64,000 nucleotides of DNA from Owenia fusiformis (lineage: Eukaryota > Annelida > Polychaeta > Sabellida > Oweniidae), in assembly GCA_903813345.2 (NCBI GenBank), contig CAIIXF020000007.1:20447564-20511563 (forward strand). Direction: 5' to 3'. The notes beneath the pieces are model-generated. The model worked only from the letters and a program-made list of their open reading frames with translations, was not told where the DNA came from and ran no database searches. The first letter of the stretch is position 1, and every line of letters starts with the position of its first letter. A program made the translations under genes and the position numbers. This document shows positions 32,904 through 44,420 of this stretch, in pieces.

Positions 32904-33965
32904 CAATATCCTAGATGCGAGTAGAAATAATCTTGATTTACGTCATTAAAAATTCAAAATTAAGTCAAACTGATGTCATATTTGGAATCTACATGTAAAA
33001 TTACGTCTAGAAATATGGTTTTGAAAAGAGTTTATCAACTTTAAAAATTTACTTCTAGGTCGGGGAGATTCCCCATAGCCCCCATGTTGGAAAATCACAA
33101 AAATAGAAATATCTTTTCTTGTGTTGGGCAGATAATATTAAACAAATACTGATTGATCATCCAGTATTTGTTTTATTATACACCTCCCAATCAAAGTTAA
33201 GAGGAGTACTTACTGGAGTACAGGCTTGCCTTAAACTGTCGTTTAGTTGACATTATTTTGACATTTATTTATTTTTTCTTTCAAAACTCAGACGACTTCC
33301 GGCCAGTTTATTCGCTACACTGGACGAAAATATTTGCCTCGGGAATTTAATTTCTATTTATTCGAGACGTTCTTGCAGAATTATATGTAATTTTTGAATG
33401 ATAAGGGTAATTGTGATTGATTAAGTGCATTTTTTCTTCTATTTTCCGCCAGTTTCAGATGTAAGCTTTAAGTAGTACTCCAGTTATTAAGAAATAAAAC
33501 TCTGAAGTGGGAATGTTGCAAAAACATTGAAAAAAATATCCGACCCTTTTTCTCGAAAGGGTCAGATATTAAAAAAATATCCGGCAGTTTTCAGAAAAGA
33601 GCAGAGTATTGCCAAATTACAAGCAACTAAGAACCAATCAGATTTGAGTATTTTAATGAGGTGCATAATAATTTCTTTTATTATCCTCGAAAAAATATTG
33701 GGCTCGGCTGCCGCCTCGCCCAATATTTTTTCTCGAATAGGTATTCTGCCATATCCAGCTCCTGATCATCCAGTATTTGTTTATTACTGGACATATTTTA
33801 ATTTGTATAACTACCACATACATAAGGGTAATTTGAAAAGTGAACCACTAAAACTGATAAATATTCAAGTTTAAGGGAATTTTGTAATACCCTGCCATGT
33901 TATTCCCCCGAATCAGCCACCTGGTGGCGAAACTGGTAACTACCTACTCGCATCTGAGTAATTCG
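32904..33965 (+). mobile_element. R1 element, copy C, interrupted by a 643-bp insertion
   Basis: The left end is CAATATCCTAGATGCGAGTA and the right end CTACTCGCATCTGAGTAATT. The body matches the copies at 14257 and 47034, except that it is interrupted between GATAATATT (33131-33139) and ATTACTGGACATATTTTAAT (33783 onward). In the uninterrupted copies these sequences are joined as a short T-rich stretch leading to TACTGGACATATTTTAAT. Confidence 0.88.
33140..33782. mobile_element. 643-bp inverted-ended element inserted into R1
   Basis: The ends are AAACAAATACTG and CAGTATTTGTTT, perfect 12-bp inverted repeats that continue imperfectly to GATCA. ATT flanks both sides, consistent with a 3-bp target duplication as in PIF/Harbinger-type elements (class is inference). 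The first 34 bases form a palindrome on their own. An internal hairpin at 33686-33736 pairs ATATTGGGCTCGGC with GCCTCGCCCAATAT. The 115-codon frame at 33527-33874 crosses the right boundary into R1 and so is not a genuine gene. Confidence 0.82.
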
Positions 33966-34008
33966 TCATGTATCACGTGTTTCCTGGTCGTTATAATTAC
34001 GAATAAAG

Positions 34009-34400
34009 ATATTATTATATCACTGTCATATTGCTCACTCTCTGGTGCGTCCATGTCCTACCAGTGACTAATAAATAACAAGCAAAGTCACGTGACTTCC
34101 GTTGAATATCAAATGATATTCGACAATCACGACTTAGTCCAGTGTAATTTTGATTTCATATATCCCCGGGAGTACATTGTTATGATTGATGAGGCATCTA
34201 TTGTTTCTTATTCCATAATGTGAGTGAGGAATATAATAGTGAATAATAAAACAAATATTTAATTCTATTTTTGGTGAATACCTATGACACTATGACGAGA
34301 TGATATTTCACTAGCCCTTCTGGCTTCGTGGAATATCACTTGTGAAAGATGCACAGGTGTTCACCTTATTAGAATTAAATATTTATATAATATCTGTGTG
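34009..34400 (+). repeat. R8 dispersed repeat, copy B
   Basis: Parallel to 1570-1880, with about 80 extra bases in the middle (TATATCCCCGGGAGTACATT and following). Near 34085-34130 it carries CACGTGACTTCCGTTGAATA and a short inverted ATATCAAATGATAT. It begins about 45 bases after the right end of R1 copy C. Confidence 0.7.
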
Positions 34401-36827
34401 GTATACAATAAAAATGTTTATGTTTGTGGAAATAGTGTTCGAAGACGCTCCCATTTATTTGCTGACAAGCAATAGTTATGAGGAATTAATATTCAAGTAA
34501 TGGTGATAGGGTCCAACCGACGACACAAGAATGTAGACAAATGAGACGATATGCAAAAATGCTTCTTATTTTTCTAAGGTAAATAACAAAATAGCGAGGA
34601 AAATAAATACAACAAAAACGTACTCAGGACATAATGCTATGATAAAAGGAAGAAACCAAGACGTATGATGTACTGTATAACATGTATAAAAATCTCTTAA
34701 CTTGAAATTGATACCCTCACAAGTAAGTGATAAAAGAGATCAAGATTTCGCTTTTTAAAATAGATTTTATACGTCAGAAACAAATTACGATTTGGTTGCA
34801 ATTGATCCTTTTCGATGAAAACAATTAACGTTGACGTAAACGTTGGCTACGTGTACCTACCTACGTGTACTGACGCAAACGCTGAGTCAAATACTTGCTC
34901 TATACGTTCTTACAACAATTATAGATCAATAATAAAATACAATTTCTAGCTTGACTATATTTCCCCTTTGTATTGTCAAGTTAATTATCTCTCTATTATC
35001 ACTATCAACTTAGCGTGTAATTTGTTTGTACAGATTTGTCTTGAGCAGTATATTAACTGCTAAACCAACACTTTCATCCCGTTCTTAGCTTTAAACCAAT
35101 TTGGCATATATATCCTAGAAGCAATGTAGTCAAATACCCGACAATGCATCAGCAACTGTAATAGTAATACTGTATAGCCTATCATTCACTCAAATGGCAA
35201 TAAAAATATAAACAACAACGATTAAGATTTTATTAATAGATATAGGATCACTTTAATATAATAGAGGGTGTGTTTGTGTGTATTTGTGATGATATCTGGG
35301 TCTTTTAGACTGTTGTTTCTTTCTGTTGTAGCTGAACTACATCACTGTAGAATGGAAGTCCCATTGGGAAGGTGACGTTGGCTAATCAAGGGGTCCCATA
35401 ACCTTATTTATTATTTGGCTCCACGAAAGAATATACAAGTGTTTTGAGTATACTGTGTTGATAATTGTAGAAGTGCAGAGTCAAGGATGTGTGCCTCGTA
35501 AATACTCAATGAACACTCACTCAAGATGTATGTTGGCTTCAGACTTTTTAGTGTGAACTCTACCACTTTAATGAATAATGTTTTTTTAATTCCAAAGGAT
35601 AGCGTGTACTGATTATCATTCCTCCGAGGTGTTGTTTCAAACTTTACACGAGAATCCCAAAACCGAGGTCTAAGTTGAGGAAACAATGCCTGAGTGGAAT
35701 TAATCAGCCACGATGCATTGAGTCTTGGGCTTTAATTATTTTCACGCATTGCAAAATGTTTTCTACGAAATCACCTAAAAGATACCAAATCACTAAAAGA
35801 ACATATTCTCAATGGAACTCTTTGCAGGGTCAAGTATCAATTTCAATCTGTACAGTCAAGTTGTCAACCATTCAACAAATGGCCTTGGGTGGTTTGTTGG
35901 TTAAATAATGCACTGCAGTTATATGAAATACTGTGTTAATTTGGGGTACGTGAATTGGTATTCTTCTAGTATCATAAGGTTACATTTAGAGTTTGCATGA
36001 ACCACTTATTTTCAGGACACTAGTATATTTAACAGTTTTTCCAATGTGATAGTAGTCAGTTGGTACAAAAATAATGTTGATGAGGAACCGTAAACAATAT
36101 GGTACGAGAAAAACACGAATGTCAAATGTGTTGGGAATTTGTCGAAAGTGATGACATATTTTGGAAATTGCTTGTCCTTGAAGTCCTTTAAATTGCAAAG
36201 TAACTAACTTTATAGTAGTTCTTTAATCAAGCTCGTGTCTGATTATGACAACGTCAGCCGGATGATTCAAAGGTTACTCGAGGTTTACTTAACAAGGGTT
36301 TTAATAACGAGCATCTCAAAGTCTTAACCAACACTGAGTCTGGTTCAACAAGTGTATTTATCGATTTTGGTAAAGCATATGCTGAATTGTTGTAATGGTC
36401 CTATCAATCACCTACCCATCGGTAGCAAATCCGAAATGATGCAACTAATCTATGTGTTTTTATTTAAGACTTTGTTTTTGTTTTCTTTAAACAAAACAAT
36501 GAATATATCAGACTAATCGAACAATGTACATATGTTTTCACTAAGTGTAAGCCATTGACATAACTATAAAACACAGATTTTATGGTTCAACGACTGTGTC
36601 TTTCTAAACGCTACTTTATTTCATTATTACAATCCTTTTGAATTAAAAGCTCATTAAGGAATAAGAAAATAATCGAAAGAAATGGCAAATTATCAAACGA
36701 AGTTTGTTTAAATTTAAGTGTCTTCCTTGTACATCACAAACATGTACTCTTTGCCAATTTCGTTGGTCTTTTAGTCCTTTGTGACTTGCTGAAATACCAA
36801 AGTATAGTACTATTAAAGGAAGTAATG
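34401..36827. other. Stretch without recognised feature
   Basis: About 2.4 kb. The 91-codon reverse frame at 35411-35686 starts without an ATG and has no recognisable motif. A small direct repeat (CTACGTGTACCTAC / CTACGTGTACTGAC) sits near 34848-34876. Nothing else was recognised. Confidence 0.3.
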
Positions 36828-37436
36828 TGCTTGCCATTGTGATCTCCCCATGAAAAATTAATTCATCTGATTTGATTCCAAACCAGGAAGTATTTCTGTG
36901 TCTATCAAAATCCATTTGCATCCTACGCATCCCTACATCTTATCCAAGTATGATACTAAATAATGAAATATAATATTATAATCTTTGGTTTTGCAAAGTT
37001 TTATGATATTTGATAAGTGTAAAATATGTTTTTGGAGCATTTTTCTGTAGCCATTTTGTAGGGAAAAAATGATGAAAAAATGTACAATCTTTTAATTTAA
37101 ATTATGACCCGAATCGATTGCAAACTTCGATTGCACATTTGATGAGATGAACCATTTGAACCATCGATTCAGATCATAGTGTATTTTTGATAGTTCTGTG
37201 ATAATCAATGGAAACCTATTGGGATCTCCTATATCCTCATGTTAAGTCAATCATGCACAGCCACATGTAAGGCAATACAACCTTACTGAACGAAATGATC
37301 CCTATCTCAGCTTATGTGTGCCCGAGCACTTTAATATTTTCCAAAGTATTATATGGCATTCTATCCTTCATGTTACACCTAAGAATGATTCATTTTGACC
37401 ATAGGGATATTTGCCAATAATCGCACCTCTTCCTTT
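36828..37436 (+). repeat. R5 dispersed repeat, copy B
   Basis: It matches 50262-51052 over its whole length: GATCTCCCCATG, CATCCTACGCATCCCT, TTTTTGGAGCATTTTTCT, the ATCGATTGCAAACTT region, GAACGAAATGATCCCTATCT and CATTTTGACCATAGGGATAT. It lacks the roughly 130-bp block that copies A and C share after TTCATCTGATTT, and one arm of the central inverted phrase is reduced. Confidence 0.88.
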
Positions 37437-38199
37437 ACTCGTTTTAAGAGTAATACTAAGCTATGGGAGTAAAAGAATTAGTAAACATTTTACCATGGTA
37501 GCTTTTAAGCGAAACTTTATGAACCTCTTGGCAACGAAGCAGCAACTATTTATCGTAATAGTAGCAGTGACCCTGAAATAACAAACCGTCATAAACTACT
37601 GCCCCTTGGGGAATATATAGATTTCTTGTAAATCGTTCGTTTGAAAGTATTACTTATTGATAGGTTCGTCTACGTAGAGCCTGTTCTGTTTAGGTCCACG
37701 TGCATGATTTCCAATTAAGAACTTGTGTAATACAGCTGTATGAATAATGCAGTTCTAAGGGTCCTTTGGGGAAGTCAGTTTTATAATACCTGGACGTTCA
37801 TTAATTAAGTTAATCATTGAATCGAACACTCACATAACCATCTGTGAGAAGCTAATTTATTATCAAGACGTTCCTAAATTGTAGAAATTCCCTCGACTTG
37901 GGGAATATAATTCATTTAATGCATTTTCATTCAACATATGTCATTTCTACAACTGGATATATGCCATTAATCTATAGCACATATGCTGCAGCTAGCATCA
38001 CACTGACCAACAAGTGTTTTCCTTCAGTCAAATGACATACATTTTTAATGAATCGAGATGAACTCACCCGAAGGTTAATGTGCACGGTCGTTACGTTAAC
38101 ATAAATATATAGGTCAAATTAAATCACTAATTATGAATGATGATATTAATTATATATGAGCCTTTCGACCAATGCTAATTATCTCATCGAACGAACATA
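37437..38199. other. Stretch without recognised feature
   Basis: No gene or repeat copy identified. Confidence 0.3.
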
Positions 38200-39357
38200 G
38201 GGGGGATACAGAGAAGCCGTCCGTCCGTTCGATCGTCCGTTCGTGTCTCCGGGCGATATCTCAAATGAGTAGGACATCTGCAAGAGAAGGAATTTTCAAT
38301 ATGGCTTCTCAATCAAAAATGGCCGCCATTTCTTAAAAATGTAATCTTTGATAACTCAAATACTAGTAGACGGATTTGTTTCAAATCTTATATGCTAATA
38401 CCTCGGAACAAAGGGAACTAAAGAGCTTTGTTCAAGAAGAGATTTCTAAGATGGCCACTAATTTTAAAAATGGCCACCATTTTTCGTGAAAAACGTAATC
38501 TTTGGTAGCCTAAATACCAGAAATCAGATTCGGTTCAACTTTTATGTGGTGATGCCCAGGGACACAATTGCTCTGTTTGAGAAAGAATTGCAAGGTGGCG
38601 GTTGGATTTCAAAATGGCCGTCATTTTTCGTAAAGCCCATAATCTTTGATAACTCAAATACTAGTAGACGGATTTGTTTCAAATCTTATATGCTAATACC
38701 TCGGAACAAAGGGAACTAAAGAGCTTTGTTCAAGAAGAGATTTCTAAGATGGCCACTAATTTTAAAAATGGCCACCATTTTTCGTGAAAAACGTAATCTT
38801 TGGTAGCCTAAATACCAGAAAACAGATTCGGTTCAAATTTTATGTGGTGATGCCCAGGGACACAATTGCTCTGTTTGAGAAAGAATTGCAAGGTGGTGGT
38901 TGGATTTCAAAATGGCCGTCATTTTTCGTAAAGCCCATAATCTTTGATAACTCAAATACCAGTTAACGAATATGCTTCAATTCTATATGCTGAAGCCTAG
39001 ACAAGACAACACAGAAAGAATTTTTAAGATAGCGGCTGAATTTAAAAATGGCAGCCATTTTTTGGCAAAGAATGCATTCTTTGATAATTTATCAAATGCC
39101 AGTAGTAGATTTTGTGCTTATGTTTAGAGATAAAGTAGGTCTGCTGAAGAATATGTTTTCAAGATGGCCACTATTAATCAAAATGGCCGCCATTTGTCGT
39201 TAAAATGTTATCTTTGATAACTCAAATACCAGTTGACGTATTTGGTTCAAATTTTATATGCTGCTACCTCGAGACAGAAGAGCTCTGTTCAAGAGGAAAT
39301 TTTCCAGATGGCCACTAATTATCAAAATATGTTTTGTTCGGTGGGATTTGCTACTCC
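38200..39357 (+). repeat. R2 dispersed repeat, copy B, with recent 298-bp internal duplication
   Basis: It starts GGGGGATACAGAGAAGCCGT followed by a CGTCCGTTCGATCGTCCG-rich tract and ends near TTTTGTTCGGTGGGATTTGC, like copy A at 8990. The body is a series of about 150-bp units (AATCTTTGATAACTCAAATA, AAGATGGCCACTAATTTT, AAAAATGGCCACCATTTTTC). Units 38343-38640 and 38641-38938 are nearly identical over 298 bp, each made of two sub-units, which indicates recent unequal exchange. The 77- and 60-codon frames reported there are repeat artefacts. Confidence 0.88.
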
Positions 39358-41976
39358 AGTTATAAAATAAATGTTCTGCTTGCATGATAATAACAGAAAG
39401 AAGTAAACATCACGTGCAATTTAATATTTTAAAAAGTAGTACATGTACCTTCCAACCTTGCAACTTTGAAATCGTTGTTGAGGTATTAATAAAAATTCCG
39501 AAAACGTTCAATATTGTATTAAACATCTTTGTTCCCATTTGTAATTGTGAATTTAGCTGTTTTGCTTGCTCGACTTCAATTTGAATTACAATACTGAAAT
39601 GAAAACAACGATTTTGGGTCTTAAATTAACATCGTAATATTAACATGTTGATTAGTTAATTTGCTGTTATGTAAAATTACGTAAACGAGTTTAATGCTGT
39701 GTCATGTCATGGGTTGTGCCAATATAATATAATGAATACAAATATATTAGTTCAGAACACAAGTATTAAGTACAAACACATTACAAAACAATGGCTCGGT
39801 TGCATTGCCCCACTCTGTGATTATTTCCTTTCCCGTTGCATTGATTAAAATGGACGATCATTTGTTATTATCATTTACCGTGTTTACAGTGTAATATTAA
39901 ACTATAAATATGTTCTTTTTCTCAGAAAAAATTGGTTCATTGGTTTCTACTTCACATGATAAACGTTCTACTTATGTCAGAAAATCTGTTTCTGATGGAC
40001 GAGTAGCGTATTATAGTATCAACTGGTCAATAACCAATATTCATGTCAGTCAAACTAAAATGAACATGCAGAAAGTATAATATTAAAAATACGATAACGA
40101 ATCAATGGAGATATATTTTATGTTCCCGATAGTGATTCGCTACGCTCGCAGTCATTGTGAACAACAATTCAATAACACTTCATTTTCATTTATGCAATAG
40201 TAAATATTCTTACATTTTGTTAAATGATCGCGTCGTGAGCACACTTTAGCATTACCAAGACTCGTTAATAATACCATGTTGTTGGTACTTCTAAGCTAAT
40301 TAAGGTTATCCACGAAACCTTGGACGTTCATCATTTTCACAACACTGGGGTTGTGTCTCGTAGATCACGAATCCTGAAATTCAAACTGTCTTTAACAATA
40401 AAAGACGATTGCAGTTCACGAATCGTGACTCGATTTATTTTCGAGAACTTTGTTGTCTTGTACAAATACATGTTTATCATCATGGTTTGATGTCACGTCC
40501 TGACTGTTTGATGTCACGTCCTGACATCAGTCACTTGCCAAAAGATATGATTATCTTGAGATTTATAGGACTTTTATTTATTGAGCCAATAATAAACTGA
40601 AGATCAAATGAAGAATTTCTCGTTTGGAAGCTCACTTTTATTGGAAAATCTCTTGTTATATTGTATGTTGAATACTCCAATTTCGACTGTTATGTCTCTT
40701 TATCATCTGGAATACAAGGGTAATGGAGGTCGCAAAAGATTTCCATACTTGCGAATCGTGTTTCACCTTCTTCCCTAATAGCAATGGCAATCATTTATCT
40801 CCTGTCATAATTCAATAATACAATTATCTGATTCTTCAACTGTAAATGTTTCTCATCAAGGATTACATTATCTGGAATTACAAGCTCTGGATATCTTAGC
40901 GCTATCTAATTAGACTCCGACCCAGTCAAAGAAACACAATTTTGTGATGTGATAATAACTTTGTTACTCAACTTTAAAGATTGAGGAATTCGTGCATAGG
41001 AGACTGCAACTTACGCAATTGATCCATACCTACTGTAAGTAGGCAGCCAATATAATATTGTTAAATGCTTGTGCAGAGAGTTTGTTTCAACTGAAATTAA
41101 TAATGATAAAACTATAGCTCTTCATGTTGATTTTGACTAATGCAAAGTAGTTGGAATCCCCTTTAAATCACTTATAGTGGTACTTGAGGAAAGGAGTGCT
41201 TGTACGATAAGGCTGTCGACTTGAACAACAAGGGTTCATGTATCGAACCAGGACATATGCAATTACGTCTTCATTTAATTAGTCATGACGCTGTTACCTA
41301 AATAAGAAGGAATACTTTCTACTGGCCATTTTATCTTGTAATTCATTATAAGACGATCTGATGTCTGTGGATTAAGGTAAATTGCCGTGTTCGCTGAATA
41401 TCCTACTGCAATAATTATAGTAGAATCTCTTGGAAGAATACCGCCGAGTTTCATGTCCGGCGTTGATTACTGACTGGCGAAGAAGGTTGTATTTTTGTAC
41501 ACAACAATGTAAATACAATTATTTGTCTAGAAGGAATCGGATAAATAGAGATTACAATGAACAGTGATTTATTGTAGGCTAATGCTTTGTATACTGCGAT
41601 CCTGACAATTCGAACTGCTGATTGGCAATTTTTATGTGAAAGTGCACGCTCTGCTATATTTTATATTGGGTCGTTTCCAACAGTTTGATCAAATATACGC
41701 TTGGGGCTTCTAGTGGTCTCTGCTCATTGCTAACCAGGTGCCGTCGTTATTAACCAGTCACAAGAACACGATTCTTGTTCATCTTCAATGATCACCCATG
41801 TAGATCATTGTATTCAGGATATTTGGCTGCGGAATAATTATATGATTTATTGATGGAATGCCGCAATATATCCCTGTTCCTTAAGCTCCAGAACCTCATC
41901 AATTCGACCAGGAAATGTGCATTGAACTGAATTCTACAGGTAGACAAGGATAAACTGAAGTTTGATTTACGCAGAA
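39358..41976. other. Mostly featureless stretch; possible upstream region of a first exon
   Basis: About 2.6 kb with no repeat copy elsewhere in the window. A short direct repeat of TTTGATGTCACGTCCTGAC lies at 40487-40505 and 40507-40525. The last few hundred bases may be promoter and 5' untranslated region for the candidate exon at 41977. Confidence 0.3.
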
Positions 41977-42076
41977 ATGGCGTCGAAAAAGTCCAGTGTA
42001 AAACTTGGGCATACGTTTGAAGAATGTACACGGATATTTCAAGGAACGTTTTATGCGGAGGATAATGGACAGGAAG
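41977..42076 (+). CDS. Candidate first coding exon with splice donor, unknown protein
   Basis: An ATG in strong context (A at -3, G at +4: GAAATGG) opens 100 coding bases beginning MASKKSSVKLGHTFEECTRI, continuing through FQGTFYAEDNGQE. It ends at GGAAG followed by GTTAGT (donor from 42077), phase 1. Composition is soluble and balanced and unlike translated AT-rich DNA, and GC rises locally (GGCGTCG, GCGGAGG). After the donor the sequence turns AT-rich as introns here do. I do not recognise the family and no second exon was found. This is the best-supported host exon in the window but still rests on start context, composition and one splice site. Confidence 0.4.
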
Positions 42077-42660
42077 GTTAGTATAATTCTATATAATTTC
42101 AATCTAATCATTCACCGAGGTTCATCACTGATATACATAAAAACCTATGTCAGTTGAATTTATGTCGGAAAAATAGAAAAACATGCAAGTATTCACGTAT
42201 TTTAATCTAATGTATGTGTGTATTTTGCAAATGTTGTTATTAATATAAGTTCAATTAAGTTACGATTAATGTCAGATTGAACAAAAAACTTAAATGCCAA
42301 TTCCCTTTGATATTGTTTTTTATATGAAGAAGTCGGCTTTTTCTAGTATGTATTTATCATAACAATAAACATCATATTCAAAGTTAATATAGCGACATTA
42401 ATGGCTGGCTAAGATTTATGTATTTCTTCTGGATAACTGGAACAATAACAGCTTACATCTGAATATAAAATGTTCCAATCTTATCATCGAGTCAATTACT
42501 TTACTGAGATATTAGATTTGGCGAAAGCATTACCCAACTCGTTACATTTTTATAGATAGTTAAGCCACCTGGCATAGAATTAAACAAAAATATGAGAGCA
42601 TGTAAATTATTAAATTACGCATTTAAAATACGCTATGTGGTACCATCGTACGGTTCAGAC
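42077..42660. other. AT-rich stretch, intron if the 41977 exon is real
   Basis: No repeat copy or coding frame recognised. Confidence 0.3.
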
Positions 42661-42742
42661 TACCCTGCGCGCAGAGTCTAGTTAAAAACTACCTCAAGCT
42701 CTCTTTTAAGAAGCGAAGTACGTAGAACGAATGCAAAGGGTA
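42661..42742 (+). mobile_element. R3 element, copy 6 (82 bp)
   Basis: It starts TACCCTGCGCGCAGAGTCTA and ends ATGCAAAGGGTA. The flanks GGTTCAGAC and GGTTAAACG are similar but not identical, possibly a diverged target duplication with a 1-base loss. Four extra bases lie within GAAGTACGTAGAACG compared with GAAGTCGAACG. Confidence 0.85.
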
Positions 42743-43208
42743 GGTTAAACGATATCCCCCAGAGATTTTTATTTTCTTTATGCCATTCACTGGCTACCTT
42801 GGTTGAGTACAAATTAATGTTTTAGATAAACTAAACGGAGAGAAGACCATAATTTGCAATGTCCACATTGGTTTTCACACCACAATGAGGTAAGGAGTGA
42901 AGCTATATAGACCTCAACAAAACTAATCAAATAACAAACGACTCTAAAAAAGTTTTGTTTGTCGCAAACACCTCCTGGAGTGTTTAAACGATACTCTAAA
43001 GTCCCTGGCATGTTATACGATACTTATAGAACTGATACAATTTATTTATTTTTATTTTTTATGTTTAACCCTTTCAAGTATTGAGGAGTCAAAATGAGAA
43101 ATCGAGTTGAGAGTCAAAATAACAGTCTGCTTTTACTGTTGACAGTGAATGATGCGCGTGGAAAATTATTTCACCGTTTTCAGGTTTATGTTAAGAACAC
43201 GAGCAATT
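42743..43208. other. Stretch without recognised feature
   Basis: No gene or repeat copy identified. Confidence 0.3.
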
Positions 43209-43715
43209 GAGAGGTTAAGCTTTGCATATATAATCGAAACTGAACCTGTACGTATCACTCGACCATATACAAATTCATGTAGCCTTCTCATATAAATAGC
43301 CGTTCAAATCCAGTGTTTGTTTAGACTACACCATAGCGTGTAATGATTCTATAGTATGTCATTGATGCGGTTTTATAGCTGGTTTTCTAATACATATTTT
43401 AAACGAGCTCGTTTCGTAAGATTTTTGGCGCTAAATCATGCATGACATACATCATCGTGTTCAGAAAGAATTCAACTGTGCATCGAAATCAAAATTGACA
43501 GCATAGTGTTCAATAGACACGAGTAAAATGGTTCCCGTTGACCCAACGTCAAATTTCAAAATCTCCCGTTCTAAACCCGAAACTCTGAAGCTGAAAGAGT
43601 ATCTGAAGTAGACTAAGCGCGCATAAAACTATGAGCGCTCGATACATTCCTTTGTTAATTTTTGTACTTTGCGTTCACGGTTACGTTGTGAAAAACATCG
43701 TTAGCTTAACCTCTC
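43209..43715. mobile_element. R6 inverted-ended element, copy B (507 bp)
   Basis: It starts GAGAGGTTAAGCTTTGCATA and ends AACATCGTTAGCTTAACCTCTC (final GCTTAACCTCTC), the same 12-bp terminal inverted repeat as at 23470-24853. The interior differs apart from CpG-rich spots such as TAAGCGCGCATAAA. The target duplication is not clear here. The 63-codon frame at 43631-43822 crosses the right terminus and is not a gene. Confidence 0.7.
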
Positions 43716-44210
43716 CAATAAGTCCAGTAAGGACCGAAACCCAAAGTGGACCAAAGCTACAGTTTCTAAATATGATATCATATATTTCAGTTGAACACAT
43801 CTATTTACAAGTCATGATTTAAAAATTCATGTACTCCAAATTGATCCAGGTACTCCAACGATCAGGGTGAACAAAGATCAGGGAGATCCAAAGATCCAGA
43901 GTGATCAAAAGTGAACCATATGATGTAAACAGGTTGCCTCATTTTTCAAATATTACTCTTTGATCATCATGGATTCTCATTTAAATATATTTCATTCCTA
44001 AAATGCCAAGATGGAATGTTCCTATATTCCTTTAAGATCAATACTATAATATCCGTCTTCAATTATTTATGATTGCCCATTGATTATGTCTAATTTGGAA
44101 ATGTATAAGTCAAGAATCAGAGTTAAGTATCTTGGATTAAATTATTGAAGTCAAGAATCAGAGTTAAGTAGCTTGGATAAAACCATTGCGTCATTTGAAC
44201 ACGCTTCCTA
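43716..44210. other. Stretch with short local duplications
   Basis: AAGTCAAGAATCAGAGTTAA occurs twice (about 44108 and 44149, spacing about 41), and GATCCA/GATCAGGG phrases recur at 43840-43905. There is no coding or RNA feature. Confidence 0.45.
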
Positions 44211-44290
44211 TACCCTGCGCGCAGTCTAGTTATAAACGAAGACGTGGAAGCTCTCTTTTAAGAAGCGATGTCGAACGAATGCAAAGGGTA
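44211..44290 (+). mobile_element. R3 element, copy 7, with 9-bp target duplication
   Basis: This 80-bp copy starts TACCCTGCGCGCAGTCTAGT and ends GAATGCAAAGGGTA. The flanking 9-mers are CGCTTCCTA on the left and CGCTTCTTA on the right, 8 of 9 identical. Confidence 0.88.
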
Positions 44291-44420
44291 CGCTTCTTAT
44301 ATTATGTAATTGACTAGTGTTTCTTTATCACGAATCGTCCGTTTGGATGTTTGTTAGTTTATTTATATTCAGTCAATGCTCATAAAGTGGTTGCGGTATT
44401 GCCGTAAGATTAGTAAGATA

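Noticed and set aside
33527-33874. 115-codon frame
   Set aside because: It crosses the boundary between the 643-bp nested element and R1, and part of it translates an inverted repeat, so it cannot be an ancestral gene.
35411-35686. 91-codon reverse frame
   Set aside because: No ATG near its start, no recognised family and no splice signals; kept only as unresolved.
41194-41262. tRNA-like phrase (ATAAGGCTGTCGACTTGAAC ... GGGTTCATGTATCGAACC)
   Set aside because: Resembles a tRNA-derived SINE head, but the B-box is split and no stem pairs properly; too weak without other copies.
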